NCBI RefSeq assembly: GCF_026262505.1
Contig: NC_067207.1
Coordinates: forward strand, 19,002,082-19,066,081
DNA length: 64,000 bases
DNA from: Trichomonas vaginalis G3
Taxonomy: Eukaryota; Parabasalia; Trichomonadida; Trichomonadidae
Reading direction: 5' to 3'
Below are positions 43,378-52,802 of this stretch, in pieces. A program made the translations under genes and the position numbers. How positions within the stretch are numbered: the first letter of the stretch is position 1; every line of letters begins with the position of its first letter. Below the pieces are notes generated by a model, which ran no database searches, was not told the origin of the DNA, and saw only the letters and a program-made list of their open reading frames with translations.

Positions 43378-44230
43378 GCCTTCCTCCTTTCATACCTGTT
43401 GTCAAAATGTCATGTTGTCTCATTTTTTCAGAGAAGTTAAATTACCTGGTGACCTGGTGACCCGGTGACCTCATCAGTTATTCAAAAATAAATAATAAGT
43501 GCCTTCCTCCTTTCATACCTGTTGTCAAAATGTCATGTTGTCTCATTTTTTCAGAGAAGTTAAATTACCTGGTGACCTGGTGACCTGGTGACCTCATCAG
43601 TTATTCAAAAATAAATAATAAGTGCCTTCCTCCTTTCATACTGTTGTCAAAATGTCATGTTGTCTCATTTTTTCAGAGAAGTTAAATTACCTGGTGACCT
43701 GGTGACCCGGTGACCTCATCAGTTATTCAAAAATAAATAATAAGTGCCTTCCTCCTTTCATACCTGTTGTCAAAATGTCATGTTGTCTCATTTTTTCAGA
43801 GAAGTTAAATTACCTGGTGACCTGGTGACCCGGTGACCTCATCAGTTATTCAAAAATAAATAATAAGTGCCTTCCTCCTTTCATACCTGTTGTCAAAATG
43901 TCATGTTGTCTCATTTTTTCAGAGAAGTTAAATTACCTGGTGACCTGGTGACCCGGTGACCTCATCAGTTATTCAAAAATAAATAATAAGTGCCTTCCTC
44001 CTTTCATACCTGTTGTCAAAATGTCATGTTGTCTCATTTTTTCAGAGAAGTTAAATTACCTGGTGACCTGGTGACCTGGTGACCTCATCAGTTATTCAAA
44101 AATAAATAATAAGTGCCTTCCTCCTTTCATACCTGTTGTCAAAATGTCATGTTGTCTCATTTTTTCAGAGAAGTTAAATTACCTGGTGACCTGGTGACCC
44201 GGTGACCTCATCAGTTATTCAAAAATAAAT
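43378..44230 (-). repeat. Right iteron-type array, seven units of about 121 bp
   Basis: Seven direct repeats of GCCTTCCTCCTTTCATACCT..., each with three iterons CCTGGTGACC/CCCGGTGACC followed by TCATCAGTTATTCAAAAAT. In reverse complement this is the same sequence as the left array, so the two arrays face each other across the replication gene. Units are nearly identical (one lacks a C). Confidence 0.95.
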
Positions 44231-44296
44231 AATTATTGAATAACCTAAAACCATTAACGATAAAATAACTGATAACAAAATTTTATTTTTATATAA

Positions 44297-44416
44297 ATGA
44301 ATACCCCACAAGCTCAAAATTTACCACGAATCATAACAAGGAAGGAAATGATAAAAATGATGCAAGAACTAATTAAAAAAACAACAAACCACGAAAACCG
44401 AGAAGATGAGGAATAA
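44297..44416 (+). CDS. Polinton micro-gene, 39 aa
   Basis: MNTPQAQNLPRIITRKEMIK then MMQELIKKTTNH and an acidic end. It has the element leader TTTTATTTTTATATAAATG. The ITRKEMIKMM helix resembles LLTRQQLEKLL and LLTKDEVNKMM of the two micro-genes near 39.3-39.6 kb. Unknown function. Confidence 0.5.
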   Translation: MNTPQAQNLPRIITRKEMIKMMQELIKKTTNHENREDEE

Positions 44417-44419
44417 AAA

Positions 44420-44692
44420 TTAAATTTGGATTGAGTTTAAAAATTCATCTTTATTAAATTCATCTCTTCCAATCAATTTATTTATTCTATTAAATTCTTT
44501 TATTTTTGCTTCACTCAGTTTAAGGATTGAACGGTAAGTTTCTAATTTTTCAATTATTTCTTTCCTCTCTTGATCGTTTTCAACCCCACCACATTGCGGC
44601 TTCTTTTTGTAATAGCATATTTTTGATTTAATTTTGTTTAGTTTCTTTTTATATTCATCGTCTGGACTCTTGGCTGCTTCGTTGTCACTCAT
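44420..44692 (-). CDS. Small Polinton protein, unknown
   Basis: 90 residues, highly charged and helical (DEYKKKLNKIKSKICYYKKK, ERKEIIEKLETYRSILKLSE). It lies directly downstream of the integrase on the same strand with a 19-bp gap, so it may share regulation. Not recognised. Confidence 0.5.
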   Translation of the reverse strand: MSDNEAAKSPDDEYKKKLNKIKSKICYYKKKPQCGGVENDQERKEIIEKLETYRSILKLSEAKIKEFNRINKLIGRDEFNKDEFLNSIQI

Positions 44693-44711
44693 TTCTTACG
44701 AAATAAAAAAA

Positions 44712-46217
44712 TTAAATATTATTTAAATATAATGGAGTAATAAAATAAATCGGAATTTCTATTAATTTATTGTCAACTTCAACTAATGCATTACCGTTAA
44801 TATATCTAACAAATTCAGCTATTGTGTCAAATCTTCGTCTTCTTTTTGTCATTGATTTATCAGTTTTTCCATAATCGAGATGAATCAAAACTTTATCCCC
44901 TTGTTTAAAATTCATGAGCCCCGAATTAATTTGTTCACGTTTAACATCATTTAACCTTTCCATTTGCTTTCTAATATATTCCCATTCTTTTGAAATATCA
45001 TTTTTCATTTCCACTGGTTTCATGTTTATAGTTCTATGCCATGTATTATTGTAATAATATACTACCTGCTGTATGATGGAGTCATGATTTCCATCCCAGT
45101 ATATCTGACCGTTAACTCCTAACGCATCTCTAAGAGTTCTCATTACCGCATCAACTATTTTATTATGAAACGTATATGAAGAGGATGAAAAGTAAAAATT
45201 AATTTGTGGGAAATAATGAGCCATAGCTGCCTGAAATCCTTTATCACCATCACCCCTTATATTATCTACTCTTTCATGATCTAGTAAGTATTGAATAGCT
45301 CTTCTTGTTTCCTGTTCTGTTTTCCCTTTCACCGGAATGCAATATAAATATCTGGTGTTAATGTTAATGGCGAATAAATAAGTAACGTTTCCTTTTGAAT
45401 ATTCTAAATGATCGATTTCGTATGAATATGGATGTGGTGCAAATGAGGGGCGACTAAATTTTTCCTTTAACGGTTGAATTTTTGGGTCAGTTGGTTTATT
45501 TAATATCTTGAAATCCCTTTTAAAATCTTTTTGCTTCTTTAATGTTTGAAATGGATATAATAAAGTGAATGATGAAGGATTAACTGAAGGAGGAGGAGGT
45601 ACTACTGTTAGAGGTTTTGGTGTTGCAAGTGGTTTAATTTTATCTGCTTTGATTTTGGATTTCATTCCTCCTTTCATTAATTCTGGATGTATTTTATTCA
45701 TTTGTTTTAAATATACTGTATATAAAGGTTTGATATACTTTCCCGCTTCGAGTTTATGTTGAAGGATGAATTCCAAAAGTTGATCTTCATTTAAAAGTCG
45801 GGCTGAGTGTGGTTTAACTAATGAATCATAAATTAAAGCTTGTGCATCACTTATGGTCTGAAGGACCTGGGCGTTTTGCATCTTTGTTTTTTGCGGCTCA
45901 GGATTATATAATTTATATAATTCATCAATATCTTCTTCTGTTAATACTTTATTTTTGAAATCTTTCAATTGTTTAAGTTGTGATTTAGTTTTTCCCTTTA
46001 TATATTCATTATTTTTAATTTTGTCTTTAATTTTAGAAATTATTTTATCATGATATTTCAAAATTTCATTTTTATAATATGGATAATAATATTCCATATC
46101 ATCACCCGTTATATTGTTATCATATTTTTGAAGATATGCTTTTAAATCATAATAATTAAGAAAATTTTGATTAAATACTAAATCATCAATTAAAATTTTT
46201 AAATCTACATTATCCAT
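44712..46217 (-). CDS. Retroviral-type integrase of the Polinton
   Basis: 501 residues. The N-terminal half is a helical, lysine-rich region. The RNase H-fold integrase core (rve) begins near residue 262: EIDHLEYSKGNVTYLFAINI with the first acidic residue near 268, DNIRGDGDKGFQ with the second near 322, then NKIVDAVMRTLRDALG and VVYYYNNTWHRTI. A C-terminal domain follows (FKQGDKVLIHLDYGKT), similar to the small beta-barrel or chromodomain-like tail of this family. The enzyme joins element ends to target DNA, producing the 6-bp duplication seen here. The ATG is preceded by TTTTTATATAAATG. The frame looks whole. Confidence 0.92.
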   Translation of the reverse strand: MDNVDLKILIDDLVFNQNFLNYYDLKAYLQKYDNNITGDDMEYYYPYYKNEILKYHDKIISKIKDKIKNNEYIKGKTKSQLKQLKDFKNKVLTEEDIDELYKLYNPEPQKTKMQNAQVLQTISDAQALIYDSLVKPHSARLLNEDQLLEFILQHKLEAGKYIKPLYTVYLKQMNKIHPELMKGGMKSKIKADKIKPLATPKPLTVVPPPPSVNPSSFTLLYPFQTLKKQKDFKRDFKILNKPTDPKIQPLKEKFSRPSFAPHPYSYEIDHLEYSKGNVTYLFAININTRYLYCIPVKGKTEQETRRAIQYLLDHERVDNIRGDGDKGFQAAMAHYFPQINFYFSSSSYTFHNKIVDAVMRTLRDALGVNGQIYWDGNHDSIIQQVVYYYNNTWHRTINMKPVEMKNDISKEWEYIRKQMERLNDVKREQINSGLMNFKQGDKVLIHLDYGKTDKSMTKRRRRFDTIAEFVRYINGNALVEVDNKLIEIPIYFITPLYLNNI

Positions 46218-46262
46218 TTATATAAAAATAAAATAAATGTTTTAGGGGTGCCCACCTCTTTG

Positions 46263-47415
46263 ATCAAGAATCACCTCATTAATGAAAATTGATGATTTAA
46301 CAAAAAGAATAGAAGAGATTGAAGAAAGAATGAATCAAATAATTGATTTCATAAATTCAAATAATCATTAGTTTCTAATTTCTTCTTCTCGTTTATGAGG
46401 TCTTTGATTATGACTCCATTGATTCCATTCATGATTTAAACAATGTTTAATTAATCGCGGAATATCTGACATCATCTATATATATAGCTTCTTTTATAAA
46501 TGATGAAAAATAAATTATTTTAAAATTAATGTTAATTTTTTTAATGTGTTTTGTAATAAACAGAAATTCATCAAAAGTGACAGCTCTCAATTTTTTGACA
46601 TTTGTAAATTCTAAATTGAATGAGAAAAATGAAATAATACTAAGCATAATACAATATTCTAGATTTAATTATAATTAGGAAAAAGTTAGTTTTGAGAGTA
46701 CTTTTCATAGGCATATAGAATGAAATCTTCTGAAAAATAATATCACATAAACTCATAATATTTTCTAATATATAACTATTTTATATAAAAATCAAATTCA
46801 ATGATCTTAAAAGCGAAGGATAAACCTCAAAATTTACGAATATAATGAGTGGGAATAGGCGTAAAGCAAAAATTGATATTTCATATGGTTTTATGATAGA
46901 TAAGCATTATATTCCCACTCATTATATTCGTAAATTTTGAGGTTTATCCTTCGCTTTTAAGATCATTGAATTTGATTTTTATATAAAATAGTTATATATT
47001 AGAAAATAATATGAGTTTATGTGATATTATTTTTCAGAAGATTTTGTGTTCTTCTTCAAAATTTTACTTTTTTATTAAAAAGAATCTTTACAAAATATAC
47101 ATTTACTTTAATTAATATTTAAAAACGTGCTCTATCAAAAGTTCCAAAAATTCAATATTTTAGCTTTTCTGAGGTGTCACTTTTGATGAATTTCTGTTTA
47201 CAACAGTTTATTTCATTATGTATGGGTTGAGTGTAAATGTCTTACAATTTTGAACATTTTTAAATCTTGATTTATTCAAAAACGTAAGAATAAAAACCGT
47301 AAGAATCATACATTTTTTACTTCATATGTAAAAAAAAATGATACAAAATCGTTCAATATTGTATGAATTCTTACGTTTACAAAAAAAGTCACACAACCCG
47401 CACTCATATACTACT
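46263..47415 (-). repeat. Right TIR of the Polinton, interrupted
   Basis: Matches the left TIR (30825-31319) once the foldback insertion at 46552-47205 and its 4-bp duplication are set aside. Very few differences are seen, implying recent transposition. Confidence 0.92.
46552..47205. mobile_element. Foldback element, short copy (654 bp), inside the Polinton TIR
   Basis: Same ends and outer arms as the copy at 18498-19751. The central palindrome is reduced: left arm about 46723-46856, right arm about 46911-47043. The intact left TIR gives the empty site and shows a 4-bp duplication GTTT (46548-46551, 47206-47209). About 600 bp of the palindrome centre is missing, a typical fate of long palindromes. 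It is the youngest layer of the nest. Confidence 0.9.
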
Positions 47416-47421
47416 TCAATA

Positions 47422-47821
47422 TAAAGAGATATTAAATTGCGATGATTTTCCAAAAGTTACAGAAGTAATCACAGGTTTAATCTCAGCTTCAAATATTAAT
47501 GCTATTATGCGAATTTGCCAAAAAATTTTGGATAAAATTACATTTTATAAATGTAATTATTGCCATATTACCTCAATATGGAATTTTATCACAAATGCAG
47601 CAATAATTCTTCCTGATGAAGATTTATTAATCAAATTATTAAAATTCATAGAAAAAACAGAAAAAGCAACAGATGAATTATTCGAACCGGAGAATGATTT
47701 GGGTTTCTATGAATATTTAAATTCGATTTTCTCAGATATTACATCTGCGAGAAATAAGCAATTTCTCTTGGAATTTCTAAATACCCATGAAGATGACTTC
47801 ACTTATGATCAAACATTGTGA
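47422..47821 (+). pseudogene. MULE accessory gene, copy B, 3' part
   Basis: Continues the accessory gene after the Polinton (ILNCDDFPKVTEVITGLISA ... HEDDFTYDQTL, stop at 47819-47821). It differs from copy A by Leu for Arg in NKQFLLEF. It has no start of its own; the open frame running upstream into the TIR is fortuitous. Confidence 0.88.
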
Positions 47822-48397
47822 GGTCATTTTTGATCAACAAATTAATTGAAATTCCGATCAAAAAAAAATTCACAAATTGGATCAAAAAAAATCGAATCTC
47901 AAGTTAAAAATAAAAAATTTCTACATTTTTATCAAATTTAGATTTTTTTTTTCAAATCATGCGAATTGATTGAATAATTGCATATTTTATCCCATGCATC
48001 TAGAAGTATGTGTAATATTTTTGCTTTCATCAAGAAATTGTCGAATTTGATCTTAATTTTTTTTGAAAAATATACTTTTAGAAAAAGAAATAGTGATTGA
48101 ATAGCTGCCCATGCTGTAAAAGGGTTATTTTTACAAGTCAAAAAAATTGTTATTTTTCGAGCAAGTCGAGGCTTTTTTACCATCTTATTTTTGAAAAATT
48201 TACGAAAAATTATATCTGAAAAAACGCTTCATTTTGATATCTTACAATGATAAAATACCAATGTTGCTGGGATATAATAGCTACACCTAGACATCTACTA
48301 CATTAATGCGTATGACAGGTAAAGTTGATTTCAAAAGTATAGCCTGGAAAGATTACAATAAATCAACGATAATTCAAAAAAATTTCTTATAAGTTAA

Positions 48398-49438
48398 GGG
48401 TGCACACGAGAGGATCATGTAAACTTCAGAATTTAGAACCTTATTTTTAGGCATTATCTTGGCTACCTATTTAGGCTCGAAAAGCAAAAAATATCAAAAA
48501 ATACAACTTGACTCCATTATGACCCTTTCATGGAGGTAGTTTTTATCCGCTAGTATTTTCCCTTTGAATCTCTTTACAATTCGAAATCAAATTCAAACCT
48601 CAGTAGAAGAAAGGAAGAATCGACTTACTACGGTTGTAATACGAATAAATACATATATTTAATTATTTTTATTTACATAATAATTGTTTGAAGCTCATAT
48701 TCCATCAAATTTTTAAATAAAAACATTAAAATGTTGAAAATGTTCATATATTTTAATAGGGTTTTGGCACTTTATTGAGGAATTACTACATACATAGTCG
48801 AACTGAACTTGATATTTTGAAATTTAAATTATTTATCAAAATTAAAATTTAACTTGAAATTTATAATTATTTAGTCATATTTTGCATAATTCTAAGTAGA
48901 TTTTGTAAAAAATCAAGAAAGAAAAATTTTAACGTGCTTTATTTTTTCTTTTTTATAATAATACATATTATTATATAATTAACATATTCATAATGTTTCA
49001 CCCTTTCAAAAATATAATCCTCCTCCTCTCAAATAAACGTACATACGGTGGCCTCTTTTTTCAAAAAATTAAAATTTGAAATTTTGGGCTCAAATATTAG
49101 AGATTTTTTCAACCTTCAACGATATATGTTGTCTATATCAGACCTCCTTTCTTTTTGATACTTAACATTGTTCCTAAATCTTAGCAGTTAAGGCTGTTCT
49201 GAAAATATTTTTTTTTTCGAAAAAATTCGAAAAAAATTCTTAAAATTCAAAAATCCCTTAATTCCTGAGGATTTTGGAAAAAAGTTTTTACATGAACATG
49301 TGTATATTATATGAAGTATATTGATAAGGTAAAAATCAAATTTTATTGCATATTCATCGAGAAAATAAACTAACGAATCCCTCAAAATTGAGAGGGTAAT
49401 CCTCCTCCTCTCAAATAAACGTACATACGGGTGCACCC
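48398..49438. mobile_element. TTAA-target non-autonomous element, 1,041 bp
   Basis: Flanked by TTAA on both sides (48394-48397, 49439-49442). Copy A has a single TTAA at this site. Ends are GGGTGCAC in inverted orientation (8 bp), then diverge. The 33-bp string at 49398-49430 just inside the right end (TCCTCCTCTCAAATAAACGT within it) recurs identically at 49016-49048. No coding frame. TTAA duplication is the mark of piggyBac, but these termini begin GGG rather than CCC, so the family is uncertain. Confidence 0.8.
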
Positions 49439-49653
49439 TTAACATAATAAAAATTTAATTTTTATATTGCTTGTATTATACTTAAGTATATAATATATTT
49501 AAATCTTAGAATGAAAATTCGGGACGCCCTAGCTATTCAATTTTCCCTGAGGACGCCCATAAACCTCTCAAAAATGTGATGTAAATATCACAATTTTGAG
49601 AAATTTACACTAGGACGCCTTAGGACGCCAACCCCCTTTTTTACCGAAAATTT

Positions 49654-50252
49654 TAAATCGATGTAATTATTCTTAGCTTTTCAACGATATATTGAATAAA
49701 AACCAAATGGTAAATCAAATTTCAACCGAACTAAACGATTTCTTATTGAAGTACAATATTTTTTGTTTATTCCTGAATTTTTGAGAAAATTATAGACAAA
49801 ATGAGGAGTATAACGGATTGCAGCATGAAATTATTGTTCAATTTGTAATATTTCGAATTTTGCTCACAATATCCAAATCAATATAAAACACATGTTATTC
49901 CAAAGAGATAAATATTCATTAAAATTTGATTCAACTGAATTTAAAATTAATTGAATAAGAGATTGAATTTTTTCAGAAAGAAGAAAAATTGAGTTGTATT
50001 TCGTCGATCCATTAGATAATCAAATTCCAAATCACTTATTATTAATCCCATTTCCACGAAAATAAAGACTTTGATTTTGCATTAAACTTTGTAAATATCT
50101 CAAAAATTGAATTAAAGCGCACATAACGAAGAAATAACCACCTTTAGTCCCCGAGATTGTGATCTCGTACAACATAAAAATACAATTAAAAATTCAAATG
50201 ATCAAAATTTCCCCATTCTCTCTATAATTTTTTTTTAATTTTTAATAATTAA
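49654..50252. other. Intergenic, no gene seen
   Basis: AT-rich DNA between MULE copy B and the deubiquitinase gene. No clear initiator was found before 50253. Confidence 0.5.
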
Positions 50253-52802
50253 ATGACTTTAAATCCTGATTTTGAACAACCCAATGTCGTTAGGGACATT
50301 CTATCCCTCACAACGTTTCGGCCAGGCGAACCAGCGTACGCCATTGACGCTAAATGGTTCAATAACTGGAAGCAAAGTATTGGGATTGATTCAAATCCAA
50401 CAAAAGAGAAACTACCTCCTATAGACAATTCAGAAATCGTCAACTATCTAGAAAAAGCCGTCGATGTTGATTACGTAGTTATTCCAGCCGCTGTTTGGAA
50501 TGGCCTCATTCAAACTTATCAAGGAGGGCCTCCTGTTGAAGTTGAAGTTGGCTATGATCCAAAAACAGGAAATGGAGTCCCAGTAACAAAACTTCATTCA
50601 TTTAAAGTTCATTACCAAGGAAATGTTAAAAAAATTTTAATTTCAAAATTCGTTGCAGTCGAAAATTTAATTAAATTAGCATGCAAAGAATTCGAATTAG
50701 ATAACCCTCAATCATATACGCTTAGAGATTACTGGCAAAAGAAAGTTGGACGTTATTTATTTCCAAATCAAATCATTTGTGAGTATTCTTTATTTGTAAA
50801 TACAGATTTGCTTCTCCAAAAAGGAGACTACCCCGCCGAAGAAGAGATTTCTGAACCAACAAATACAAATTCAGCGAGTAATCAATCATCATCGACAATT
50901 TCACCATTTCCACAAGTAAAACCAACCTTTGCATCACCAATAGTCTTATCAAAGCCAGAATTCACTATAAAAAGCTCAGCAAGAAGAGCTTCAGTTTCCA
51001 GACGAATTATCGAAGAAAGAAGAACTAGTTTTACAAGCGGAGCAACTGGTCTTGGTGTACCATCGACTCCACCCAACCAGCTGTTCTCAAATCCTTTAAA
51101 TACCGAAAGAGTAAGCGCACCAATAATTTTTTCAAAATCTCGCGAGTTTTACGAAAATCCACAAGGAATTAAAGGCCTCGTTAATCTTACAAACACATGC
51201 TTTATCGAAAGCATCCTTCAGTGCTTAGTTCACATAGATCCTTTGAAAGAATACTTTTTAAACAACACACAGACAAAACCAGTTATCGAATGTCCTAGGA
51301 AATGCAAGAACTGCAATATCGTCAACGCATTTACCGATTTCGTTCGATCTTATCACTCAAATTCTACATCAGCTTTAATTTCTCCATATGAAATCAAATC
51401 CATCATAGAAAAATACTCCCCAGAATTTGCAGCCAACCACCATCAGGACGCCCATCAATTATTAACCGTAATCTTAGATTTACTCAACGAACAGCTTCGA
51501 CAACCTCACGATATACCAATCAAGCAGGAATCATCGAGTACTCAAGCCAGAGCCATGGAAGAGTGGATAGAGCACGTAGCGCTCAACGATTCGATAATTA
51601 CAGAGATATTTCACGGTCAATCGATGACTTCCACGGTTTCGCCTAAATTTACTTCAGAACAGACAGTCTTTTCGCCATTTACATCGTTACTACTCAATTT
51701 ACCTCCTCCGACGGTTTTATCATCAACTTTTATATTTGTCCCGTCGGATCCGAAGCTTCCGAGGTATTCTCTTCGCATACCACTTATAGATAAGAAGGTT
51801 AACGCGGAAAATTTTGCTGCCAGTCTCGCGGAATACCTTCAACGACCAATTAACTGCATTTACGGCCTTGTAGACAACGAAAACAACATCGAATGGATCA
51901 CCGGACCCGAGACGGCCATACACGGTAAGACTCTCATAGTTTACGAAATTAATAACCTGAATGGTCTTCATATGATGGTCCGAGTGGCCGTTAACTTACA
52001 TAAGCTAATTAACTCCAGCAAGATCATAGATGGCCCTTTCCTCATAGAAATACCTTCTCCGGATACTTCTGCCGAACAAGTTTTGGAGATTTGCGATAAT
52101 TACTTCTCCTATATATACGAGCCGACAACGGATACGTTCATTAACCCAGAATTAGGAATACTAGTGCCAAGTATTAAAAATAGCCCTTCTTCCCCTACGA
52201 GATTCGAAATTGAACTTTCAAAGTCACTTTTTTCGAAATCAATGCGATTCAAACCGATCCCGGAGTGTCCATCAGTAGCAGCAAGATCCGTAATCGTCAC
52301 TATTGTTAAGACAACTGGAGTTTCTTGGCAAAAATTGATGAGAATTCCAGTGAAAAACAGCGTAACGACCGGAAAGAAGGATGTAAACATAATACAATTG
52401 ATAGAAGAAGCAGGATTATCACGAGGAATCAGGGATTCATGGAGACCTTGTGGTGAAATGACGAAAATTAAGAAAAAAGTGTCGATTGCGAAGATGCCGA
52501 AGGTTTTAATTCTTGCTCTAAAGAGGTTCGACATCGTCCGTGGCCAGACAAAGAAAAACGACATAGCTGTGACGTATCCAGACGAATTAAACTTGACAGA
52601 TTTATATGGAAGACACAAATTCCAACTCGTGGCCGTATGCGAATACGGTGGAAAGATAGGAGCTGGCCATTACAGCGCTCACGCAAAAATTGATGCTGTA
52701 ACATGGGCTGAATTCAATGAAAAGCAGGCTTACAGGTGCACACCAGAAGCAGCGCACCAGAACAACGCATATATTATATTTTACCAACGCGTTGATGAAT
52801 AA
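50253..52802 (+). CDS. Ubiquitin-specific protease (USP, family C19) with DUSP-like N-terminus
   Basis: An 849-residue cysteine protease that removes ubiquitin from proteins. Residues about 20-100 look like a DUSP domain (PAYAIDAKWFNNWKQSIG ... DYVVIPAAVWNGLIQTYQGG), followed by a ubiquitin-like segment, as in the USP4/15 group. A Ser/Pro-rich linker (about 200-300) leads to the catalytic domain. The Cys box is GLVNLTNTCFIESILQCL, with catalytic Cys near 316. A zinc-type CPRKCKNC and HHQDAHQLLTVILDLLNE follow. The His box is GKIGAGHYSAHAKID with catalytic His near 806, then AYIIFYQRV at the end. An insert of about 200 residues separates the two halves, also usual in USPs. The frame is intact and the catalytic residues are present, so it is probably active. 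Confidence 0.92.
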   Translation: MTLNPDFEQPNVVRDILSLTTFRPGEPAYAIDAKWFNNWKQSIGIDSNPTKEKLPPIDNSEIVNYLEKAVDVDYVVIPAAVWNGLIQTYQGGPPVEVEVGYDPKTGNGVPVTKLHSFKVHYQGNVKKILISKFVAVENLIKLACKEFELDNPQSYTLRDYWQKKVGRYLFPNQIICEYSLFVNTDLLLQKGDYPAEEEISEPTNTNSASNQSSSTISPFPQVKPTFASPIVLSKPEFTIKSSARRASVSRRIIEERRTSFTSGATGLGVPSTPPNQLFSNPLNTERVSAPIIFSKSREFYENPQGIKGLVNLTNTCFIESILQCLVHIDPLKEYFLNNTQTKPVIECPRKCKNCNIVNAFTDFVRSYHSNSTSALISPYEIKSIIEKYSPEFAANHHQDAHQLLTVILDLLNEQLRQPHDIPIKQESSSTQARAMEEWIEHVALNDSIITEIFHGQSMTSTVSPKFTSEQTVFSPFTSLLLNLPPPTVLSSTFIFVPSDPKLPRYSLRIPLIDKKVNAENFAASLAEYLQRPINCIYGLVDNENNIEWITGPETAIHGKTLIVYEINNLNGLHMMVRVAVNLHKLINSSKIIDGPFLIEIPSPDTSAEQVLEICDNYFSYIYEPTTDTFINPELGILVPSIKNSPSSPTRFEIELSKSLFSKSMRFKPIPECPSVAARSVIVTIVKTTGVSWQKLMRIPVKNSVTTGKKDVNIIQLIEEAGLSRGIRDSWRPCGEMTKIKKKVSIAKMPKVLILALKRFDIVRGQTKKNDIAVTYPDELNLTDLYGRHKFQLVAVCEYGGKIGAGHYSAHAKIDAVTWAEFNEKQAYRCTPEAAHQNNAYIIFYQRVDE

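Larger units (their letters stand above)
30825..47415. mobile_element. Polinton (Maverick), 16.6 kb, young but broken
   Basis: Starts AGTAGTATATGAGTGCGGG and ends with its inverse. It is flanked by the 6-bp duplication TCAATA (30819-30824, 47416-47421), with copy A as the empty site. TIRs are about 495 bp. Recognised parts: capsid-like gene, packaging ATPase, minor-capsid candidate, tail-fibre/collar protein, KilA-N protein, PrimPol-SF3 helicase and retroviral-type integrase, plus small unknown genes. No protein-primed polymerase B or adenovirus-type protease was recognised. The nearly identical TIRs imply a recent insertion. It looks broken in roughly half a dozen places, and its right TIR carries a foldback-element insertion. 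Confidence 0.93.
23357..49645 (-). mobile_element. MULE copy B, expanded to 26.3 kb by nested insertions
   Basis: The same element as copy A, inverted. The termini are GGGCGCGTAAAGGG at 23357 and the inverse of GGTAAAAAAGGG ending at 49645. The target duplication is GAAAATTT (23349-23356 and 49646-49653). Three insertions are read off against copy A: a Tc1/mariner-like element (24161-27302), a Polinton (30825-47415) and a TTAA-target element (48398-49438). Removing them and their duplications leaves about 5.5 kb, matching copy A. The transposase frame (27365-29617) is complete; the second gene is broken. Confidence 0.93.

Noticed and set aside
43378-44230. CRISPR-like array of seven direct repeats
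   Set aside because: Units of 121 bp are repeated whole with no unique spacers, and the same unit occurs inverted at 40531-40990 in a eukaryotic element.
47363-47421. Start of a 152-residue frame within the Polinton right TIR
   Set aside because: The first codons come from TIR sequence and begin without ATG; only the part from 47422 is MULE coding sequence.
50249-52787. Minus-strand frames opposite the USP gene, the longest 169 residues
   Set aside because: Antisense to a clear intact protease with catalytic motifs; no domain of their own.
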